From the NCBI GenBank assembly GCA_011051075.1, contig DREN01000133.1, positions 1 to 10,907 on the forward strand: 10,907 nucleotides of DNA, read 5' to 3'. How positions within the stretch are numbered: the stretch's first letter is position 1; each line of letters begins with the position of its first letter. The stretch is from Deltaproteobacteria bacterium (lineage in GTDB: Bacteria; Desulfobacterota; DSM-4660; Desulfatiglandales; Desulfatiglandaceae). A program made the translations under genes and the position numbers. Shown in pieces: positions 1 to 6,539 of this stretch. The notes below the pieces were generated by a model that saw only the letters and a program-made list of their open reading frames with translations, was not told the DNA's origin and did no database searches.

Positions 1-1205
1 CCTGAAGGGCCACCCAACTGAACCGCCTTGAACTTTTTACCGTCTGGTATGCCGCCGCCGATGTCATAGATGATCGACCTGAGCGGGGTCCCCATGGGCA
101 CCTCAATGAGCCCGATGTTCCTGACCCTGCCGCTCAGGGCAAACACCTTTGTGCCGGTACTCTTCTCCGTGCCCAGGCTGTTGAACCAGTTGGCCCCCCG
201 GTATATGATCTGCGGTATGTTTGCCAGGGTCTCAACGTTGTTCAGGACCGATGGTTTGTCCCAGAGCCCCTTATTGGCGGGGAAGGGGGGCCTGGGACGG
301 GGCATGCCCCTCTGCCCCTCAATGGAGCGCATCAGGGCCGTCTCTTCACCGCACACAAAGGCCCCTGCCCCGAAGTAGAGGTCGATCTCCATGTCGAATC
401 CTGAACCCAGTATATCCTTCCCCAGGAGCCCGTATTCCTTGGCCTGACCAATGGCCGTCTGAAGCCTCTGAATCGCCAGGGGATACTCCGCCCGTACGTA
501 GATATAGCCGTGATGGGATCCTATGGCCTTTGCGCCTATGATCATCCCTTCCAGCACCGCGTGGGGGTCGCTTTCGAGGATTGAGCGATCCATAAACGCC
601 CCCGGGTCACCCTCGTCGGCGTTGCACAGCATATACTTGGGGCTTCCACTGGCCGCGGCGCAGAACTGCCACTTGAGGCCCGTTGGAAAGCCCGCGCCGC
701 CCCGTCCCCTGAGACCCGAGGTCTTCGTCTCTTCAACGATCTCTTCGGGGGTCATTTCGAGAAGGGCCTTGGCAGCGCCAAGGTATCCGTCCCTGGCGAT
801 ATATTCGTCTATGTTGTCCGGATCGATGAGGCCGCGGTTCTTGAGGGCAACGAGAACCTGGCGGCTGAAAAACCCGATATCCTTGATCCTGGGTATGGCC
901 TCGGCCGCCTCTGGGCTTTCAAAGAGATGCTTCTTTACAATACGTCCCTTTATAAGGTACTCTTCCACAAAGTAGGGGACATCATCCACCGAGAGTTTCT
1001 GGTAGAATACCTCGTCAGGGTAGGCAATCATCAGAGGGCCTGCAGCGCAGAAACCGTTGCAGCCTGTTGTGGCGACTAATACCTCCTCCTGAAGATTGTT
1101 TTTCTCGATCTCTTCCACCAGTGCGTCCCTCAGATCAAGTGAACCACTGGATACGCAACTGGTCCCCGCGCATATCAACAGGTGAACGCGATACTTCTTT
1201 TCCAT
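1..1205 (-). CDS. NuoF/HndC-like NADH-binding FMN iron-sulfur subunit, partial (C-terminus outside window)
   Basis: This is the predicted NADH-oxidising (or NAD-reducing) flavoprotein subunit of a soluble NuoEFG/HndABC-type complex. The 401 residues visible begin with a thioredoxin-fold [2Fe-2S] domain with Cys12, Cys17, Cys49 and Cys53 (Cx4C and Cx3C pairs). The complex I 51-kDa core follows: the FMN motif GRGGAGFPTGLKW at 167-179, NADEGDPGAFMDR at 195-207, and the NADH/FMN loop GAGAFVCGEETAL at 279-291. The SLBB region is entered near residue 370 and the frame is still open at base 1 after the conserved GGPSG. The N3-type [4Fe-4S] domain, and any extra C-terminal ferredoxin domain as in HndC, would lie outside the window. 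The ATG at 1205 follows GAGG with 8-base spacing. The N-terminal ferredoxin-like extension favours HndC/HydB-type over respiratory NuoF. The adjacent genes supply NuoE- and NuoG-like partners. Confidence 0.93.
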   Translation of the reverse strand, partial: MEKKYRVHLLICAGTSCVSSGSLDLRDALVEEIEKNNLQEEVLVATTGCNGFCAAGPLMIAYPDEVFYQKLSVDDVPYFVEEYLIKGRIVKKHLFESPEAAEAIPRIKDIGFFSRQVLVALKNRGLIDPDNIDEYIARDGYLGAAKALLEMTPEEIVEETKTSGLRGRGGAGFPTGLKWQFCAAASGSPKYMLCNADEGDPGAFMDRSILESDPHAVLEGMIIGAKAIGSHHGYIYVRAEYPLAIQRLQTAIGQAKEYGLLGKDILGSGFDMEIDLYFGAGAFVCGEETALMRSIEGQRGMPRPRPPFPANKGLWDKPSVLNNVETLANIPQIIYRGANWFNSLGTEKSTGTKVFALSGRVRNIGLIEVPMGTPLRSIIYDIGGGIPDGKKFKAVQLGGPS

Positions 1206-1235
1206 AAAAACCGCCTCGTTTTCATTGGGTAGAAT

Positions 1236-1241
1236 AGTATA
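1236..1241 (-). promoter_or_regulatory. Possible -10 element upstream of the nuoF-like gene
   Basis: The minus strand reads TATACT, a 5/6 match to the sigma-70 -10 consensus, about 30 bases before the ATG at 1205. No good -35 hexamer sits at 16-18 bases; TTGCGC occurs but with only a 12-base spacer. An internal promoter in the 141-base gap is possible but weakly supported. Confidence 0.2.
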
Positions 1242-1313
1242 ACAGCCGCAAAGGCGCAAAATTCAGAAAACTGAAACTGGGAATTGCGACCCCGAAGGAA
1301 TTCTCTTTCCCCC

Positions 1314-1334
1314 CGATCATCAATCAACAATCAT
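1314..1334. repeat. CAATCNN heptad repeat, short copy
   Basis: Two full 7-base units (1321-1327 and 1328-1334) share CAATC followed by two variable bases, and a third imperfect unit precedes them at 1314-1320. The 12-mer at 1321-1332 recurs exactly at 8666-8677. On the transcribed strand this tract lies just after the stop codon of the small ferredoxin gene. Function is unknown. Confidence 0.6.
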
Positions 1335-1346
1335 AAATAGACGATC

Positions 1347-1730
1347 CTAATACGTGGTTTCACTTCCAACGGAAAGGGCATAATCGGCCACGGGATTGCC
1401 CCCCACCACATGTTCGTCAAAGATCCTGCCCGCCTTCTCAGGGTCGAGCTTCACATATTTTACCGGGGCCGATCCCTTCACTTCCAGCGTAATCATGGGC
1501 TCGTGGTTACATAACCCGGCGCAGCCGGAAGAGGTCAGAATTATGTCGGTCGCCCCGCTCTCCTTCACCTTGTCCAGGAAGGTGTTCATAATAGTCCGGG
1601 CCCCGGCCGCTATCCCGCAGGTGCCCATGTGGACTATGACCTTGACGCGGTAGTCTCCCTGCCTGAGGTTGACAGTCCCCTTCATAGACTCTTTGATTCT
1701 TTTGAGATCCTCTACCTTAAGTTTGGCCAT
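1347..1730 (-). CDS. HndB-like thioredoxin-fold [2Fe-2S] ferredoxin subunit
   Basis: This 127-residue protein resembles HndB of NADP-reducing hydrogenases and related small thioredoxin-like ferredoxins of multimeric hydrogenase and formate dehydrogenase complexes. The likely role is electron relay or structural support beside the NADH subunit. A short helical N-terminus (1-18) precedes the fold. The motif GTCGIAAGA gives Cys38, and GCAGLC gives Cys70 and Cys74. The second cysteine of the usual Cx4C pair is absent (alanine or glycine there), so only three cysteines are visible; I recall the GTCGIAAGA form as typical of this subfamily, so it need not mean loss of function. The start at 1730 is supported by GAGGAGG with 6-base spacing. 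The gene lies 32 bases after the ATPase gene and 141 bases before the NuoF-like gene, in one apparent operon. Confidence 0.88.
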   Translation of the reverse strand: MAKLKVEDLKRIKESMKGTVNLRQGDYRVKVIVHMGTCGIAAGARTIMNTFLDKVKESGATDIILTSSGCAGLCNHEPMITLEVKGSAPVKYVKLDPEKAGRIFDEHVVGGNPVADYALSVGSETTY

Positions 1731-1762
1731 GTCTTGCCTCCTCTGTCAGGGGTCCCGGCACA

Positions 1763-2299
1763 TCAGTTCCGGGGGCTATTTTTGAACAGCTCCTTTATCA
1801 GGCTGATAACGGCCGGATCGTCTATCCTCAGACTGCCGTCCAGTTCCCGGCGGATGGAACGTGTATCAACCTCTATCTCTTCTTTGCCGAGGTTGGAGAA
1901 ATAGACAAAATCCCTGTCCGGATTACCCATTATAAGGGTGGTCAGGGTGGCCCCCATATCACCCACCGGCCTCCGGTCCACGTGGCTCATCTGAAATGTG
2001 GCAAGCACCCGGGTTCCTCTTTTCGGCTCCGACTCTATGAGAAGATGGCCCCCGGCCTCCTTTGCGGCCTGTTCCAGCAGGGGTAGCCCCAGTCCCACGC
2101 GCCGGGTAGTGCGCGTGGTGGCAAAGGGATCAGTGGCCCTCTTGAGCATGTGGGTATCCATTCCCCTGCCGTTGTCCCTGATGGCGATCTGTAGAAGGTC
2201 CTTGCTTTTGTCCTCTCTGATCTCTATTTCAATCAGGGTGGCACCCGCCCTTGTGGCGTTTTCCACAACGTCCAGTACGTGAAGAGAGAGATCCTCCAT
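1763..2299 (-). CDS. Stand-alone histidine-kinase-type (GHKL) ATP-binding protein
   Basis: This 178-residue cytoplasmic protein consists mainly of a HATPase_c fold. Visible ATP-binding boxes are the N box (Asn14 in VENATRAGA), the G1 box DNGRGM at 42-47, the F-box region around DPFATTR (57-63), and the G2 box GLGLP at 69-73. No dimerisation/phosphoacceptor helix pair, sensor or membrane segment precedes the ATPase, so it is not a complete sensor kinase. A C-terminal tail of about 60 residues carries no motif I recognise. Small ATPases of this kind occur near PHP and DRTGG genes in anaerobic hydrogenase loci, which suggests a regulatory or assembly role; the substrate is unknown. The ATG at 2299 lies 2 bases after the PHP gene stop, with GAGG 8 bases upstream inside that gene, indicating translational coupling. 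Confidence 0.85.
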   Translation of the reverse strand: MEDLSLHVLDVVENATRAGATLIEIEIREDKSKDLLQIAIRDNGRGMDTHMLKRATDPFATTRTTRRVGLGLPLLEQAAKEAGGHLLIESEPKRGTRVLATFQMSHVDRRPVGDMGATLTTLIMGNPDRDFVYFSNLGKEEIEVDTRSIRRELDGSLRIDDPAVISLIKELFKNSPRN

Positions 2300-2301
2300 G
2301 T

Positions 2302-3063
2302 TCAGGTCCTCACGTCCCGGTTCCCCCTTCCCCTGAACGCCAGAGACAACTCCGCCAGGTCAGGTCCTGCCACGAGGAAGCTGGTGGGGCTGGTCCCCAC
2401 CTCCCCGATCTGGTGGGCATCAGAGGAGGTGATAAAGGCGAAGTCCTCATACCGGCTGAACCGGGCACGGGCCAGTGCCAGGGGCACCCCTTTTGAGACC
2501 TCCAGGGCGTCAAGTGGCAGATCCTCGGGTATGAAGCCTAACTGACCCACAATACTGAAGGCCTCCCGGTCCATATGGGCCGCAACGGCCAGCCCATGAA
2601 ACCTGTGGATCGCTGTGACCACCTCACCTATGGGGAGGGCCGTGGCCCCTATAAGGAGCCTCTTGTTGAACCCCTCAACCTCATCAAACTCGTTTGCGAT
2701 AACCTGCATGCCGAAGAGGTCTTCGTCGTTTTCACCGGGCTGCAGGTTTTCGTAAACCAGGTCCTGCATGGCAAGGGCCTCTCTCACACCCCCAAACAGG
2801 CCTAAGATATGCACCTCCTCAGAGGTGGTTACCTCAATGCCTGGAATAACGGACGGCCCCGCATCCCCTGCGGCCGCCATGACCGCGCCCGCGTTTTCCG
2901 CGCTGTTATGGTCGGTGACGGCAATGATGTCTAAACCCTTATCCCTTGCCGCTCGAACGATCTTCCTGGGCGTCATATCAAGGGTGGCACACGGGGAAAG
3001 ACAGGTATGAATGTGCAGGTCCGCAACCAGCACCTTCAAGGATGTCTCATGATCTCTCCCCAC
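2302..3063 (-). CDS. PHP-domain metal-dependent phosphoesterase-like protein
   Basis: This 253-residue cytoplasmic protein has the metal-ligand motifs of the PHP family (DNA polymerase/histidinol phosphatase-type phosphoesterases). Motif I is DLHIHT at 15-20 (His17, His19), motif II is TDHN at 50-53 (Asp51, His52), motif III is IPGIEV with Glu77, and His85 follows. Late motifs are AAHMDR near 162-167 and SSDAH near 215-219. The metal site therefore looks intact. The real substrate is unknown; related proteins act on nucleotides, phosphate esters or histidinol phosphate. The start is a GTG at 3063, preceded by AAGGGG with 5-base spacing; no in-frame ATG lies close to motif I. It is tightly coupled to the ATPase gene (2-base gap) and follows the DRTGG gene by 26 bases. 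Confidence 0.88.
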   Translation of the reverse strand: MGRDHETSLKVLVADLHIHTCLSPCATLDMTPRKIVRAARDKGLDIIAVTDHNSAENAGAVMAAAGDAGPSVIPGIEVTTSEEVHILGLFGGVREALAMQDLVYENLQPGENDEDLFGMQVIANEFDEVEGFNKRLLIGATALPIGEVVTAIHRFHGLAVAAHMDREAFSIVGQLGFIPEDLPLDALEVSKGVPLALARARFSRYEDFAFITSSDAHQIGEVGTSPTSFLVAGPDLAELSLAFRGRGNRDVRT

Positions 3064-3089
3064 AAAGGCCCCTTACGATCCTGACAGGC

Positions 3090-3431
3090 TCAGATCCCGG
3101 AGATCCCTAATTCAAACAGTCTCCCAACCAGTTCGAATGCCGGCATTTGAGACACCAGAATGGGAAGTCCCTCTGCCTCGGCCTTCTCCACGGTGGCATC
3201 CTCGGGCTCTCTCCCGTTGATCAGGACGATTCCCCCCAGCGACCTCATGACCGCCACAGCCACTATGTTCTGATGAATCTGGAGTGTCACCCACAGGTCT
3301 CCTTCGTTGGCGTTTGCCATGACGTCGCTCATGAGGTCGCTGGCGTAGCCCCTGGTGATCTCCCTGTCAAGAAAACCTGCGCCGGTTCTGACGGTCAACT
3401 GAAGTTTTTCAACAATCTCCGCAAGCTTCAT
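3090..3431 (-). CDS. DRTGG-domain protein
   Basis: This 113-residue protein consists of a single DRTGG-type domain, a small fold also found N-terminal to HPr-kinase-like and CBS/phosphotransacetylase proteins. The diagnostic stretch is DREITRGYASDLMSDVMA at 22-39, followed by an alternating beta/alpha pattern rich in Ile, Val and Gly. There is no P-loop or catalytic motif, so it probably binds a ligand or a protein rather than catalysing. The ATG at 3431 is the first start after an in-frame TAA 27 bases upstream. The ribosome binding site is poor (CCGGA directly before the start; a G-rich run lies further up), which may lower its translation relative to its neighbours. Its place between the NuoG-like and PHP genes suggests a regulatory role, which is inference. 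Confidence 0.82.
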   Translation of the reverse strand: MKLAEIVEKLQLTVRTGAGFLDREITRGYASDLMSDVMANANEGDLWVTLQIHQNIVAVAVMRSLGGIVLINGREPEDATVEKAEAEGLPILVSQMPAFELVGRLFELGISGI

Positions 3432-3490
3432 TCCGGGTCTGCTGCCCCCACTTTTTTATCCGCTCCAATGCCTATGCCTCTGACTCCGCT

Positions 3491-6403
3491 CTACTCCTGG
3501 CCCCTCACCTGTTCCACGATACCCCCCACTTCCGAGGGATCAACCATGCCGTGGGTCTCCTCGTCGATCACCATGACCGGGGCCAGTCCACAGGCCCCGA
3601 TGCACCTTACCACCTCAAGTGAATACTCCCTGTCGTCGGTGGTCTCTCCCACGTCCACCTGAAGATGCCGGGAAAGGGTATCCAAGAGTTTACCAGACCC
3701 CTTCACAAAGCAGGCGGTCCCCAGGCAGACCCGGATGATATGTCTTCCCCTGGGAACCATGGTAAAGAAGGAGTAGAAGGAAACCACCCCGAATACATCC
3801 GATGACGGGATCCCCAGACCCTGGGCGATATAGTGCTGGGCAGAAACCGGGAGAAAGCCAAGTATCCCCTGGACCTGCTGGAGCACGGGGATAAGTCCGC
3901 CCCGCTGACCTTTGTAGGTCTCCAGGATCGCGTCGATCTGTGCCTTGGCCTCTGGTTTCTCCTCCTCCTCAAGGAACCGTATGAACTTATCTACTACCTC
4001 TTCCCTGTCCCCCGGAGGCTCATACTCGGCCCTCAGCTCAGTATGGGGAATAGATTCAAGGAGGCCGTCACACTGCTCTAAAAGGGTCCTGTGATGATAG
4101 TTGAAGGATGTCCACCCGGGCCTTCGGAGGGGGGACTTAACGTCAGTGAAGCCCGTTATCCCCAAGGATTCAGGGTCAGGCAGTGTCCACTGTATCCCTC
4201 CCTGTTCCAGGCGCTCGTAACTGATTTCCCCAAGGAAGGGTATCCCCCTGATGATCTCCCCTTCCCAGATCTCCTGCGCGGTCTGCTCCTGCCAGTTGAG
4301 ACCGAGGCGATTGGCTAACTGCGTAAGGATCCACGTTTCAGGACGGGCCTCTCCCGCGGTGGTCACGGCCTTTCGCATGAGGCTGACCCTGCGTTCGCAA
4401 TTGGTGTAGGTCCCCTCCGCCTCAGACCAGGCCGCAGCAGGGAGCACCACATGGGCATGTTCCACTGTTTCGTTTTTCAGGATGTCCAGGACCACCAGAA
4501 AGTCCACCGATTCCAGGGCCTTTTTAATATCGGGCATGGCCGGCCGGGCAATGGCCAGGTTTTCACCCACACAGAAGAGCATCCGGATCTTTTCTTCTCC
4601 TTCTCCGGGCACGCCCCCCATGTTTTTTACCATCTGTGGAAAGCCCAGCCCCGGTTTCCCGGGAAGTTCCTTTCCCCAAGCCTCTTCAAAGGGTTTGCGG
4701 GCCGCATCATCTTCCACCGCCTGGTAGCCCGGGAGAAAGGCGGGGAGGAGCCCCATGTCGCAGGCACCCTGGGAGTTGTTCAGATCACCCAGATAGTTGA
4801 CCCCGCCGCACTCCACCTCCAGGTTGCCAAGGAGCTCCTGAAGCCGCACAAAGGTCCTTGCCAGGGAGGCGACCCTGGTGCCGTACACCAGCATGGCAGG
4901 CTCTTCAGTATCCAGGATATCCACCGCGGCCCTGATCTGCTCCTGGGAGAGCCCCGTTGTTTCTGTCACCAGGTTCATCGGGTAGTTAGCGGCTATATCC
5001 CTGACACTGTCAGAGGAGCTGCGGCCCCGCGAAAGGAGTTCCTGGATAATCCCGTTGATGAGGACCGATTCAGAGCCTTCTTTCAAGGGGAGGGAGAGGG
5101 TGGCAAAGGTGGCGATCCTGGTGGGCCGCGAGTCCACTACTATAAGCTGGCACCCGTTTTTGACCGCCCGCTTGACAAAGGTTCCTGCCACAGGATTTTC
5201 CTCTGTGATATCGGAGCCTATGAGGATTATCCGTTCGGCCTTTTCCAGTTCCCCGATGGTGCGGTTAAGACCTGAAGCGGCAAAGGGAGAGGCGATGTTG
5301 TTGGTCCCTATGCCTGCCCTGAAAAGTTTTTGCATGAGAAAGAGGGCCTCGTTGGTTGACTTTGCCGAACAGATACCGGCAACGGCATCGGGCCCATGGT
5401 GAACGGTGACCTCCTTTATCTTTTCGCCTATGAGATCAAGGGCCTCGTCCCAGGATGCCTCTCTCAGCTTCCCGTCCTCTCTGATCATGGGCACGGTCAG
5501 CCGGTCAGGGCTCTGCACAAAGTCGTAACCGAATCTTCCCTTGACGCAGAGCCGCCCCTGGTTGGGAAGGGCATCCTCCACCCCGGTTACCTTCATGATC
5601 CTGTCGTCCTTTATGTGCAGGTCAAGCTGGCAGCCAACACCGCAGTAGTGGCAGGTGGTCCGCACATGGCGGGCCTCCCACGGCCTTATCCTGTAGCGGC
5701 TCTTCCTTTCAACCAGGGCCGCCACCGGACATGCCTGGATGCATTCACCGCAGAAAACGCAGTCGGAGCGCTGAAGGTTATCATCCCCCATGGCCACTAT
5801 CTTTGCCCTGGCCCCCCTGAAACCGTGGGTAATGGCGTTGTTTACCTGTATGCTGTTGCAGGCTTCCACACAGCGTCCGCAGAGAATGCACCTGGAAAAA
5901 TCCCTCACGATCAGGGGACTCGCCATCTCCATGGGGTAGTCGGTCTGTGCCCTCAGAAAGCCGCTGGTATCCACCTGATACCTGTACGCGTATGCCTGAA
6001 GGTTGCAGGCGCTGTGGGCGGGGCAGAGTTCACTGACCTGATCGTAATCTTCCACGTCCCGTTGAAAGGAGGTCCAGTCCTGGGACCTGTTGGTGGCGAT
6101 GGCGCAGTTGTGGTTTCCAGATTGAAGGAGGAGGGCGATTATTGTTTTTCTGGCCTCTATGACCTGGGGTGAATGGGTGCGAACGACCATTTTCGGGGCC
6201 GCAGGGGTAGCACAGGCGGGTAGGAGCGCCCGAGCCCCTTCCACCTCCACCACGCATACCCTGCATGCCCCTGTGGGACGGGTTCCCTTCAGATGGCAAA
6301 GGGTGGGGATGAAAATCCCAGCGCGTCTGGCAACCTGGAGTATTGTCTCGTCTGCTTCAAACTCTAATGTACGTCCGTCAATGCTAAGTGTGTTCTCAGC
6401 CAT
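3491..6403 (-). CDS. NuoG/formate-dehydrogenase-alpha-like iron-sulfur protein fused to a NuoE-like domain
   Basis: This 970-residue soluble protein is the electron-transfer backbone of the second block. Domains in order: [2Fe-2S] ferredoxin (Cys36, 47, 50, 64); a His/Cys [4Fe-4S] site spread out as His98, Cys100, Cys127, Cys133; two ferredoxin clusters (Cys172, 175, 178, 182 and Cys215, 218, 221, 225); the Mo/W-bisPGD family [4Fe-4S] motif (Cys251, 254, 258, 286) with Lys288; then a formate-dehydrogenase-like domain to about 700 (GSDITEENP near 396-404, NNSQGACDM near 542-550, VLPAAAWSEAEGTYTN near 653-668). The catalytic Sec/Cys-His segment is missing: GTNN at 366-369 runs straight into IASPFAASG. 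No C-terminal molybdopterin-binding domain follows. Instead residues about 805-970 form a NuoE-like thioredoxin-fold [2Fe-2S] domain (Cys893, 898, 934, 938). I chose the ATG at 6403 (GGAGAGG just upstream) over an in-frame TTG at 6424. Formate dehydrogenase activity looks unlikely. Confidence 0.9.
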   Translation of the reverse strand: MAENTLSIDGRTLEFEADETILQVARRAGIFIPTLCHLKGTRPTGACRVCVVEVEGARALLPACATPAAPKMVVRTHSPQVIEARKTIIALLLQSGNHNCAIATNRSQDWTSFQRDVEDYDQVSELCPAHSACNLQAYAYRYQVDTSGFLRAQTDYPMEMASPLIVRDFSRCILCGRCVEACNSIQVNNAITHGFRGARAKIVAMGDDNLQRSDCVFCGECIQACPVAALVERKSRYRIRPWEARHVRTTCHYCGVGCQLDLHIKDDRIMKVTGVEDALPNQGRLCVKGRFGYDFVQSPDRLTVPMIREDGKLREASWDEALDLIGEKIKEVTVHHGPDAVAGICSAKSTNEALFLMQKLFRAGIGTNNIASPFAASGLNRTIGELEKAERIILIGSDITEENPVAGTFVKRAVKNGCQLIVVDSRPTRIATFATLSLPLKEGSESVLINGIIQELLSRGRSSSDSVRDIAANYPMNLVTETTGLSQEQIRAAVDILDTEEPAMLVYGTRVASLARTFVRLQELLGNLEVECGGVNYLGDLNNSQGACDMGLLPAFLPGYQAVEDDAARKPFEEAWGKELPGKPGLGFPQMVKNMGGVPGEGEEKIRMLFCVGENLAIARPAMPDIKKALESVDFLVVLDILKNETVEHAHVVLPAAAWSEAEGTYTNCERRVSLMRKAVTTAGEARPETWILTQLANRLGLNWQEQTAQEIWEGEIIRGIPFLGEISYERLEQGGIQWTLPDPESLGITGFTDVKSPLRRPGWTSFNYHHRTLLEQCDGLLESIPHTELRAEYEPPGDREEVVDKFIRFLEEEEKPEAKAQIDAILETYKGQRGGLIPVLQQVQGILGFLPVSAQHYIAQGLGIPSSDVFGVVSFYSFFTMVPRGRHIIRVCLGTACFVKGSGKLLDTLSRHLQVDVGETTDDREYSLEVVRCIGACGLAPVMVIDEETHGMVDPSEVGGIVEQVRGQE

Positions 6404-6539
6404 TTTTCCTCTCCGGGTTTTCAATTGAGACCCGTGAATTCCTCATCGTCATCTGGTTTTCTGTCATGGTTACAGGGCTTTCCGGATCAGATTATCGGCT
6501 TATTCGATGTCACCAAGAGCAGTCCCTTTTTCCCTGTTC

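Noticed and set aside
1262..1275. Small hairpin TTCAG-TTTT-CTGAA followed by TTTT on the minus strand
   Set aside because: The stem is only five AT-rich pairs and is followed by just four T residues, so an intrinsic terminator inside this operon is not supported.
5396..6172. Long plus-strand open frame (258 residues) and another at 4451-5275
   Set aside because: Both run antisense to the well-supported NuoG/E-like gene, have no recognisable motifs or ribosome binding site, and look like products of codon bias.
3491..6403. Selenoprotein formate dehydrogenase
   Set aside because: The frame has no in-frame TGA, and the catalytic segment itself is missing, so neither a Sec nor a Cys form fits.
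6396..6467. Possible 23-codon leader ORF ending inside the start of the NuoG/E-like gene
   Set aside because: It begins at an ATG but has no ribosome binding sequence and no attenuator-like composition or hairpin; overlap with the next start is probably chance.
6404..6539. Promoter search in the 136-base gap between rnfB and the NuoG/E-like gene
   Set aside because: GTGACA and GATAAT-like hexamers occur but with unsuitable spacing (about 11-12 bases), so no promoter is called. The ACAGGG/CCCTGT inverted repeat has too long a loop for a terminator.
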